This document shows, one piece after another, positions 28,816 to 36,312 of a DNA stretch of 64,000 bases. The first letter of the stretch is position 1; each line of letters opens with the position of its first letter. The notes under the pieces are model-generated. The model was given only the letters and a program-made list of their open reading frames with translations. It did not search any database and was not told the DNA's origin. The position numbers and the translations under genes were made by a program. The stretch is taken from positions 1 through 64,000 of the forward strand of contig NZ_MACI01000006.1 in the NCBI RefSeq assembly GCF_001884105.1. The letters run 5' to 3'. The stretch is from Bacillus luti (lineage in GTDB: Bacteria > Bacillota > Bacilli > Bacillales > Bacillaceae_G).

Positions 28816-28856
28816 CTCTCTCACTCCAAATAATTATCAACGTTGTTTTACAAATA

Positions 28857-28883
28857 CCCCTTATACTCTTAGTGTATAAGGGG
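28857..28883 (-). terminator. Hairpin between precursor and kinase genes
   Basis: CCCCTTATAC (28857-28866) and GTATAAGGGG (28874-28883) form a 10-bp perfect stem with a 7-nt loop. The T run after it on the reverse strand is weak (TATTTGT). It may be a partial terminator or a 3' stabiliser that raises the ratio of precursor to enzymes. Confidence 0.55.
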
Positions 28884-28919
28884 GATAGGAAACATGAGAT
28901 CTAATTGCTACTCGATAAA

Positions 28920-29045
28920 TTAACTATAGTGCACTACTTCATCAATATCTGGTTGAATAGCATCCGGCGTTTTAAGTCCCGGTCCAGCCATTGTCATATT
29001 AATATCAAGTACTTCCAGTGTAGGAATGGTCCAATCTTTTTTCAT
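28920..29045 (-). CDS. Lasso peptide precursor (paeninodin-like), 41 residues
   Basis: The ATG at 29045 follows a strong GGGAGGTG site. Leader: MKKDWTIPTLEVLDINMTM. Core ring: AGPGLKTPD. Core tail: AIQPDIDEVVHYS. The leader has the W/YxxP element for B1 (WTIP) and a Thr at position -2, both hallmarks of lasso precursors. Ala1 to Asp9 fits a nine-residue macrolactam. As I remember it, paeninodin begins AGPGTSTPDAFQPD and ends DEDVHYDS, so the two are clearly related. The terminal Ser is the presumed phosphorylation site. It lies between the cyclase and kinase genes. Confidence 0.93.
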   Translation of the reverse strand: MKKDWTIPTLEVLDINMTMAGPGLKTPDAIQPDIDEVVHYS

Positions 29046-29059
29046 GATGTCACCTCCCT

Positions 29060-30997
29060 TCAAATAATTTTCTTCATAAATCGATATACTATTAAACTAC
29101 GCATTAAAATTCGAAAATCCAAATCAAATGCATATTCTGGATGGGGTTCTTCTTTAATCTTAGAAATCGCAGTTCTAATAACATCTATATCCAAGAATTC
29201 TGAAATTATAGGATCCTTACTAAGCTGCTCAAGCTCTTCAATAAATCCACTCCATTGATGCGTCATACGATAAACACCATCAGAACCTTGAACACCTCGA
29301 GTAAGTTGATTTAATCTTACTTTATCAGGCAAATAATTTTTGGTTGCTCTTCGAATTAGTGCCCGATCTACACCATTTTGAACGTATTGTTCTTCTGGAA
29401 CAGCTAAACAAAATTGAACAACCCGTAAATCATTCGTTGGATCTCGATCCCATAAAGAATAGCGCAAAGATAATTTAGATCCATATGTACCAGTTATGCT
29501 CCAATAATATAACTGTTCAAATTGCCTTTTTTTTATTTCATATACATCTGTTATAGAGGTTCCTGTTATATCAACATCATGCTCTAGAAGCTTATCGAAC
29601 ACATTCATTCTATTTGCAAATTCTGGATTAATAAATCTCGGGAAAACAATTTGATTTTTTGATGAAGATATTCGATTCAAAAACGGAAATGCCTTTTTTT
29701 TCACTACTGAAAATACTCGCGATTTCTTTACACCAATACTTTTACTATACGAATATAGCTCTTGCAAAAAGCGACGTAAATTCATCTTTTTCAAAAGCAT
29801 AGCTTGATAGTCCAATGCCGGGCCCCATGAAACCGTCCAGTTTCCTCTCTGTCCGTTTAAGAGTACTCCAATTCCTTGTAACCGTGCCTCCTCATAGATT
29901 CCCCTAAGCCAAAAAGTATTCTCGAAGAATTTATACGGCATCTCTAGAATTTCAAGCCACTCATCTATTTCTGATAGAGGACTTCTTCCTTCAAAATCCA
30001 AATAATGCTCCTTAATATTTCCTACATGCTGTACAGTCGATTGAATAAAAGGTCTTTCATCAGCTACTCTACTTCTATGTGTCCAATCTACAAAACCCTT
30101 TACTGGGACATAACTATATGTATGTAGAAGTTTATTTGCTGCACTTAAATCTCGTGCAGCAAAGCTGGCTACAGAACCCGAATCAAGTCCTCCACTCAAA
30201 TGAGCCCCTACTTGATGATGGGTACGTAAACGTGATTTTATCGCATTTTGATACACTTCCAAAAACGCTTCTTCATACTCTTCGTTTGATTTGAGTTGAA
30301 GCCTTTCTCCGGCGATTAGTGTATTGTATCTCGATAATTTCACCTTTCCATTTTTCACAGTAACAGAATGGGAAGGTGGAATTTGTTCAACAGTTTTATA
30401 TACCGTTGAAGAAGGGTCTATTGATTCAAAATTCACAGGTATAGCTAAAAATTCAGCAAGCCACTGCTCATTCAATTTTTTCTCAACATATGGTAGAGTA
30501 AATAACGGCTTTATACTAGTACAAAAAGAAAAGTTGTTCTCACTACGATAAAAATAAAGTGTTCGGCTCCCAGAAAAATCTCTAGCTCCAAACAATATTT
30601 GTTTTTTCTCATCCCAAATCATAAAGGAAAAATCGCCCACCAAATATTTCGGTGTTGCCTCTCCCCATTTCTCATAAGAGAGTAAAATCAACTCACTATC
30701 TGTCATGTTTTTTCTATCCGCATAATCTACTTGTAATTTTTCAAACAACTCATCACGATTATCAATAATAGCATCTGCTGTAATTGCCAGTTGTTTTTCA
30801 TAATTATAGAAGGGTAATTGTTCACCAACTGACTCTGGTGTAATCCATTGTGCGTGACACCCTAGGAAAACGCTTTCTTTATGCCACATTTGAATATCAT
30901 CAGCAGGGTACTTTTGTAAGTCACTCATTAATCGTGTGCCATGTTCAATTGATACAGGTTCATTATTAAAGTGAATAATACCAGTTATAGCGCTCAT
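29060..30997 (-). CDS. Lasso peptide cyclase (asparagine-synthetase-like, C protein)
   Basis: The 645-residue protein opens MSAITGIIHFNNEPVS, the usual lasso C start that lacks the glutaminase Cys. The glutaminase-like domain spans residues 1-200. The synthetase domain follows with the PP-loop AHLSGGLDSGSVASFAARD near residue 265. The enzyme adenylates the side chain of core Asp9 and closes the ring with the Ala1 amine. It is the first gene of the operon, with the precursor 14 bases after its stop; many clusters instead have the precursor first. An AGGAGGGAAAAA site precedes the ATG. Confidence 0.9.
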   Translation of the reverse strand: MSAITGIIHFNNEPVSIEHGTRLMSDLQKYPADDIQMWHKESVFLGCHAQWITPESVGEQLPFYNYEKQLAITADAIIDNRDELFEKLQVDYADRKNMTDSELILLSYEKWGEATPKYLVGDFSFMIWDEKKQILFGARDFSGSRTLYFYRSENNFSFCTSIKPLFTLPYVEKKLNEQWLAEFLAIPVNFESIDPSSTVYKTVEQIPPSHSVTVKNGKVKLSRYNTLIAGERLQLKSNEEYEEAFLEVYQNAIKSRLRTHHQVGAHLSGGLDSGSVASFAARDLSAANKLLHTYSYVPVKGFVDWTHRSRVADERPFIQSTVQHVGNIKEHYLDFEGRSPLSEIDEWLEILEMPYKFFENTFWLRGIYEEARLQGIGVLLNGQRGNWTVSWGPALDYQAMLLKKMNLRRFLQELYSYSKSIGVKKSRVFSVVKKKAFPFLNRISSSKNQIVFPRFINPEFANRMNVFDKLLEHDVDITGTSITDVYEIKKRQFEQLYYWSITGTYGSKLSLRYSLWDRDPTNDLRVVQFCLAVPEEQYVQNGVDRALIRRATKNYLPDKVRLNQLTRGVQGSDGVYRMTHQWSGFIEELEQLSKDPIISEFLDIDVIRTAISKIKEEPHPEYAFDLDFRILMRSLIVYRFMKKII

Positions 30998-31049
30998 TTT
31001 TCCCTCCTAATATATGAAAAGTTAATACAAATACTATTTATATATTAAA

Positions 31050-31087
31050 TTCGTTAAACGTACCCCTTTATCATTCTTTTTAACGAA
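31050..31087. promoter_or_regulatory. Inverted repeat upstream of the lasso operon
   Basis: TTCGTTAAA (31050-31058) and TTTAACGAA (31079-31087) are perfect 9-bp arms with a 20-bp spacer, about 55 bp before the cyclase start. TATATAAAT and TAGTAT -10-like sequences follow downstream. It may be an operator for an unlinked regulator, because the cluster encodes none. The rest of the 298-bp gap shows nothing clear. Confidence 0.4.
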
Positions 31088-31295
31088 CAAAATCACTTGT
31101 TTTATTACCTTCTCAATTATTTACTTTAATTCGCTTGTAGATTAAGGTTTAGATACTTAAAACCTAGCATTATATCCTTTTTATGTCAATTCGAACTGAA
31201 TACTCTCAAACAACTTTCACAAAAAATTCATTATAAAGAACAGGAAGTGGTACGTATACAAATCTAATTCCACTTTTACTTACTTTTTATTTCTT

Positions 31296-32450
31296 TCATT
31301 TTAGAGCTTTTAACACGCCTTGAATGACCCTTTGTTGATCTTCAACTAACATATTAGATCCTGAAGGCAAACAAATCCCCCTTTGAAATAGATGCTGCGA
31401 CACATCTTCATTTTTGCTGTGTGGATAATACTTCTTCCTTTTAAAAAGTGACTGTATATGAAGTGGCTTCCACATAGGACGTGCCTCAATATTCTCTTCT
31501 GCTAAAGTGCTCAACACTTTTCCAATAGAGATCCCGGATTCCTTTTCATCAATTGTCAATGTAGTGAGCCAACGATTTGAACGAGTATTTTCTAATTCAC
31601 GCATAAAATAAAATCCTGGTATGAAAGATAGTGCTTCGTAATACCGTTTATATATAGATCTTCTAGCTTTCACCCGGTCTTCTAACACTTCTAGTTGTCC
31701 TCTTCCAATACCAGCTAATATATTACTCATTCGATAATTATACCCTACTTCACTATGCTCATAATGCGGTGCTGGATCCTTTGCTTGTGTCGCTAAAAAT
31801 CTCGCTCTTTCTAATGCTTCCACATCATCAGAAACAAGCATTCCACCGCCCGAAGTTGTAATAATTTTATTTCCATTAAATGAATAAACACCAAACTTTC
31901 CGAATGCACCACTTGCTTTACCTTTATATGTAGAACCTAAAGATTCTGCTGCATCCTCAATTATGGGAACATCATAGTAATTACACAGCGAAAGAATTTC
32001 ATCTAATTTCGCACTCTGACCATATAAATGAACAAGAATGACAGCCTTAGGTAATTTCCCTGCTTTATCAGCATCATGCAACGCAACTGCTAGAGCTTGT
32101 GGTGACATGTTCCATGTTTCCGGTTCTGAATCAATAAATACTGGTTCAGCCCCCAAATAAACAATCGGATTTGCACTCGCTATAAAAGTGAGACTTGAAC
32201 AAAACACAGTATCCCCCTTTTGAACGTTTAATAATCGTAAAGCTAAATGAATGGCCGCAGTACCTGAACTCACCGCAGCCCCACCTTTAACTCCTACAAA
32301 AGAAGCAAGTTCTCTTTCAAATTCATCTACATTTGGACCAAGGGGTGCAATCCAATTTGAGTCAAAGGCATCTTTTATATATTTCTGTTCATTTCCACTC
32401 ATGTGTGGAGAGGAAAGATAGATTCGTTTTTTGTGTTGAACGGTTTGCAT
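31296..32450 (-). CDS. DegT/DnrJ/EryC1 aminotransferase (EpsN/PglE-like)
   Basis: The product has about 384 residues from the ATG at 32450 (GAGGATG upstream). It is a PLP-dependent sugar aminotransferase with an EEAAESLGS-like active-site Asp region (IIEDAAESLGS) and the Schiff-base Lys in SFNGNKIITTSGGGM near residue 205. It probably turns the UDP-4-keto-6-deoxy sugar made by the EpsC-like dehydratase into a 4-amino sugar, as PglE and EpsN do. It is the last gene of the eps-like operon. Confidence 0.87.
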   Translation of the reverse strand: MQTVQHKKRIYLSSPHMSGNEQKYIKDAFDSNWIAPLGPNVDEFERELASFVGVKGGAAVSSGTAAIHLALRLLNVQKGDTVFCSSLTFIASANPIVYLGAEPVFIDSEPETWNMSPQALAVALHDADKAGKLPKAVILVHLYGQSAKLDEILSLCNYYDVPIIEDAAESLGSTYKGKASGAFGKFGVYSFNGNKIITTSGGGMLVSDDVEALERARFLATQAKDPAPHYEHSEVGYNYRMSNILAGIGRGQLEVLEDRVKARRSIYKRYYEALSFIPGFYFMRELENTRSNRWLTTLTIDEKESGISIGKVLSTLAEENIEARPMWKPLHIQSLFKRKKYYPHSKNEDVSQHLFQRGICLPSGSNMLVEDQQRVIQGVLKALK

Positions 32451-32481
32451 GTAAACACATCCTCTATACATATTTAAAATA

Positions 32482-33177
32482 TTATGTATCTAAAAACATA
32501 TGTTTTAATACAGGTATATCAGGAAGTCTTCTTAAATTATTTATTGTATAATGCGCTTTATAATCTTGCTCAACTATAAGATTACGGTAAATTCCATCTT
32601 CTCTATTAATATGAATTGTTATCCAATTTAGTTTCTTCGCAGTTATAAAATCCTTGCTTAAATTATCTCCTATATAAACACATTGCTGATGTGGAACCTG
32701 TAGTTCCTTACTTATTTTTTCATAAGGAATTTGGCTCGGCTTCCAATATTCTCTTCCAAGCTTATCAGTAAGAATAATCGAATGAAATCTCTCTTTTAAC
32801 TTTAATGCATTTACTTTTCTTTCTTGGGCAACTAAATACCCGTCGGAAATTAGTCCTATTTTCACGTTATTAATTAAATTATTTAGCACCCAATCCGCTT
32901 CCTCTAATAATTGAATATCCGGTTTATGGCTCCTATACTGTTCTATCAAATTACTAATCAATTTTTCATCATAATCAATATTTAACTTTTCAAGTGTTTT
33001 ATTAAACACAAACTTTCTTTCCCCCGAATCGAATAATTGAATTGCTATATTATAAAATCCAATTTTCTTATAGTTCTCTTTAATCCAATCATCCACCGCT
33101 TTAAAGCCACTTACGACATAATCTTTTTCTTTATACAAAGTATCATCCATGTCAAAAACAATTGCTTTGATCACCAT
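32482..33177 (-). CDS. HAD-superfamily hydrolase
   Basis: The protein has about 231 residues from the ATG at 33177, directly after the ATP-grasp stop with GGAGAG upstream. HAD motifs: FDMDDTLY (nucleophile Asp at about residue 8, acid at 10), LISDGY, a conserved Lys in LGREYWKPS and YIGDNLSKDF. The cap is small and helical. It is paired with an ATP-grasp gene, an arrangement seen in other surface-polysaccharide clusters. The substrate is unknown; a sugar or acyl phosphate is plausible. Confidence 0.8.
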   Translation of the reverse strand: MVIKAIVFDMDDTLYKEKDYVVSGFKAVDDWIKENYKKIGFYNIAIQLFDSGERKFVFNKTLEKLNIDYDEKLISNLIEQYRSHKPDIQLLEEADWVLNNLINNVKIGLISDGYLVAQERKVNALKLKERFHSIILTDKLGREYWKPSQIPYEKISKELQVPHQQCVYIGDNLSKDFITAKKLNWITIHINREDGIYRNLIVEQDYKAHYTINNLRRLPDIPVLKHMFLDT

Positions 33178-33178
33178 G

Positions 33179-34141
33179 TTAAATACTCTCCGTAAAAACT
33201 GCTTCATCATATCTAAGCATTGTTAAATCTTCTCTCCAATTGAAATCTTGCTCCGTAAACATTTCTCCTTGACACATTTCAATTGTCCATAGTGGAAAGT
33301 TCGCTCCCGCTTCAATCGATAACGGAATCCCTCCACCAAAACGAGGATTTATTTCAATAAACGTAATTTGCCCATCTTCCTTTTTAAAACATTGTAAAGT
33401 GATGCAACCAATAGGATTAGGGAGGGCTTTTATTACAGTTTCTGCTGCTTTGATAATATCAATATCCTTCTTGGTCATACCTTTACTTACCTCACCTGCT
33501 CGTGTCTCTATACGCAATCTAGGAACAATCGTCTTTATATTTCCATAAAAATCTACCATGACATCTATAGTATATTCCTCTCCTGAAACATACTCTTGTA
33601 TCATAGCGTTAGGTATATATTCCTTAAAGAATTCCAATTCCTTTTCATTCATTATTTTTGTTACACCTTTACTAGAACTGCCATCATAAGGTTTAATTAA
33701 TAATGGAAATTGATATTCTTTTCTTTCAATCTCCTCATCACTATATACTTTAGGTGTGGGGATATTATTAGAAACAAAGAAGTTATATGTGTATTTTTTG
33801 TTATGGGCAATTTTATTTAATTCCATACTAGAAACTAGTACTTTTACACCAATACCCTCAAAAACCTTCGAATTATTAGCCAAAAGGACTAATTCCGTAT
33901 CAATTAACGGAATTATTAGATTTATCATTTCAGATCTACATATTTTTAATAATTCATCTATATATCCCTTTTCATTTACATGCGGAACAATAAAATGCTT
34001 ATGGCTAAAGTAAATAGTAGGAGCAGTTTCTTTTAAATCTGCAGTAAAGATGTTACCTTTGATTCCTTCTTGTTTAAGTACATCCTTAAATTGTTTAATT
34101 AAGGAAACCCTCCTACCAGAGCTAGTAAACAAAATATTCAC
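33179..34141 (-). CDS. ATP-grasp ligase (CarB-like)
   Basis: This protein of about 320 residues starts NILFTSSGRRVSLIKQFKD, a CarB-like N-terminal fold, and has ATP-grasp elements: FPLLIKPYDGSSSKGVTKI (phosphate loop), MIQEYVSGEEYTIDVMVD and FIEINPRFGGGIPLSIEAG (metal-binding E and N). I start it at a GTG at 34141 that follows GGGGGAG and the stop of the phosphoglycosyl transferase; an ATG at 34156 lies inside that gene. ATP-grasp enzymes join a carboxylate to an amine, so it may acylate an amino sugar. Confidence 0.75.
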   Translation of the reverse strand: MNILFTSSGRRVSLIKQFKDVLKQEGIKGNIFTADLKETAPTIYFSHKHFIVPHVNEKGYIDELLKICRSEMINLIIPLIDTELVLLANNSKVFEGIGVKVLVSSMELNKIAHNKKYTYNFFVSNNIPTPKVYSDEEIERKEYQFPLLIKPYDGSSSKGVTKIMNEKELEFFKEYIPNAMIQEYVSGEEYTIDVMVDFYGNIKTIVPRLRIETRAGEVSKGMTKKDIDIIKAAETVIKALPNPIGCITLQCFKKEDGQITFIEINPRFGGGIPLSIEAGANFPLWTIEMCQGEMFTEQDFNWREDLTMLRYDEAVFTESI

Positions 34142-34142
34142 T

Positions 34143-34748
34143 TTATTCTCCCCCATGCTCGATTTCCCCCTTAAAAATTGGCATAGTCACATGCTTATTA
34201 TTTGTGATCCCTTCCGACTTTAAAACCTTACTAAAAGTTAGATATAATATTTTCAAATCTAAAAGAAAACTTTGATTCTCAACATACCATACATCTAATT
34301 TAAATTTCTCTTCCCATGAGATACTATTTCTTCCATTAATTTGAGCCCATCCCGTAATTCCAGGTCTAACATTATGCCTTTTAGCTTGCTCTTGCGAATA
34401 TAAAGGCAAATATTCCATTAATAATGGTCGAGGACCAACCAAACTTAATTGACCTTTTAGTACATTTATTAATTGTGGTAATTCATCTAAACTATATTTC
34501 CGAAGAAATTTTCCAACTTTAGTTAATCTAGCGTAATCAGATAGCAGCTTGCCATTACTATCTCTATCATCAGTCATCGTGCGAAACTTATAAAGATAAA
34601 AAGGCTGTCCGTGTATACCTGGGCGTTGTTGTTTAAATAGTATCGGTGAACCTATTTTAAACTTAACTAGAACGGCTACTAAAAGAATAACATAGAAAAA
34701 ACACACTAATAATAATAAAGAAATAAGTATATCAAAGAGTCTCTTCAT
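34143..34748 (-). CDS. Small monotopic phosphoglycosyl transferase (EpsL/PglC-like)
   Basis: The 201-residue protein has one N-terminal membrane segment (residues 5-28) and the bacterial sugar transferase domain: [56 protein letters not shown] and [14 protein letters not shown]. The Asp-Glu of SLDELPQ are the catalytic residues of PglC. It should load the first sugar phosphate, often a diNAc-bacillosamine-type sugar, onto undecaprenyl phosphate. Confidence 0.92.
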   Translation of the reverse strand: MKRLFDILISLLLLVCFFYVILLVAVLVKFKIGSPILFKQQRPGIHGQPFYLYKFRTMTDDRDSNGKLLSDYARLTKVGKFLRKYSLDELPQLINVLKGQLSLVGPRPLLMEYLPLYSQEQAKRHNVRPGITGWAQINGRNSISWEEKFKLDVWYVENQSFLLDLKILYLTFSKVLKSEGITNNKHVTMPIFKGEIEHGGE

Positions 34749-35033
34749 TAATAATCATACTCCTTGCTAATATTTTTACGGATGCCTTTTTCAAAGATAA
34801 ATAAACCAAAAGACATTCGTTACAAACTTACCTCATTTCACTATACATCTTAGAAAAAATTTAAACCTCGTATTTTTTAGTTCCTTTTTATTTATACATT
34901 TAGTTTTTCTTTAATTTATTATCAATTTCACCTTTCGAAATTATTTATTCCAGCCACTTATTTATAATTCAATTCATAACAAACAACTACTTCTATTAAA
35001 TAGATAATTACCCCATTTATTTCAACGAAAAAA

Positions 35034-36110
35034 CTATCCAATCGCTCTTTGATTATCACGTGTAATAAAACTCTTGTTGTCAATCATTCGCGCTATAGGT
35101 TTGTATATACAATTGATTACATAAGATGAAGCAATACATAACGTTATCAACCAAATAAAAATTATGATTGGATATCTAGGTGCAAATATAAGCCCTGGAA
35201 AAATTGACATATAAAAAAACATATGAGTCAACCATATGTTTGTCGAATGCTCCCCCAAAAAGGATAATGTATGTTGTATAACACTACTCTTATTCATAAG
35301 AATAAAGAAACTTATAAATGCAATAGCCGTAAAAGGGGCGATAATCATAGATTCATAAAAAGCATGTAAAACTATTAACATAATAATCCCTATAGCACAA
35401 AGTATATTCTTATAGGGCATGTAATAGCATTTATTATATATTTTTGAATAAATTTTTTCTTTCGCAAAAATAGTACCCACAATAAATGGAAGTAAAGATG
35501 TACCAACCAATACCACGGCATTTACTGACATACCCAGCATTGTATGATGCCCAACATCCAAAACATTTTTTATACGTTGAATATAACTCACTAAATATAT
35601 AGCACCAAAAAGCAGTAACAAACTTATTGAATTATATTTTCTCACCAATTTAGTCAATAACGGTGCTAAAAAGACCAGAATAATATATGTCTGTAAAAAC
35701 CACCATGCACCATTATATGAAGATGATAGTACAAAGACATTGAGAAAAAAACTTATTATACCACCTGAGAAAACCTCTGATTTACCTGCAAAAAAGCCAA
35801 CAATAATAAATAGAACAAGCACTACCCAATAATTCATTAATAGTTTTAATATACGCATACAATTTCTACTTACATCTAATCTTTGTTCTTTATAAAAAAA
35901 TACATATAAGCCATAACCACTTACAAAACAATATATAGGTACACACGCATCTCCAAATAATGCCAAATAGTAAATTAACGGTGTCCCATTGATTGTTAAA
36001 AAGGTTTCATACATCCCGTTAACTTCTTTCCTACCAAACAGGTGAAGTAACAACATAAGTAATATAGCCGCCCCTTTTAACATTTTTGTATCACTTTTTG
36101 AAATTTCCAT
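35034..36110 (-). CDS. Acyltransferase family 3 membrane protein
   Basis: This 358-residue protein has about ten transmembrane helices. The start KMLKGAAILLMLLLHLFGR has the family's active-site His in the first helix, and GNGAWWFL-like text is present as YNGAWWFLQTYI near residue 135. It resembles O-acetyltransferases such as WecH and EPS acetylases, and probably acetylates the repeat unit at the membrane. GGAGG lies upstream of the start. Confidence 0.85.
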   Translation of the reverse strand: MEISKSDTKMLKGAAILLMLLLHLFGRKEVNGMYETFLTINGTPLIYYLALFGDACVPIYCFVSGYGLYVFFYKEQRLDVSRNCMRILKLLMNYWVVLVLFIIVGFFAGKSEVFSGGIISFFLNVFVLSSSYNGAWWFLQTYIILVFLAPLLTKLVRKYNSISLLLLFGAIYLVSYIQRIKNVLDVGHHTMLGMSVNAVVLVGTSLLPFIVGTIFAKEKIYSKIYNKCYYMPYKNILCAIGIIMLIVLHAFYESMIIAPFTAIAFISFFILMNKSSVIQHTLSFLGEHSTNIWLTHMFFYMSIFPGLIFAPRYPIIIFIWLITLCIASSYVINCIYKPIARMIDNKSFITRDNQRAIG

Positions 36111-36252
36111 AAATCCAATCTCCTCCTTTCATATCTGCTGTTTTCTTGTTATACATTCCACATCAGTTATTTTATTTAAATCGCATATATTTAATTTTAG
36201 CTGTCGTTATATGACACTTCTTCCTAAAGTTCTAAAAACTCAGCATAAATAA

Positions 36253-36287
36253 AAAGCCACTATGCTTTGAAAACATGGTAGCCTTTC
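36253..36287 (-). terminator. Internal terminator after the beta-helix gene
   Basis: On the reverse strand GCTACCATG pairs with CATAGTGGC (one mismatch, one wobble) and is followed by TTTTTATTTAT. It sits inside the eps-like operon. Confidence 0.65.
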
Positions 36288-36312
36288 TTTTTTATATTAA
36301 TAATTAAGCACA

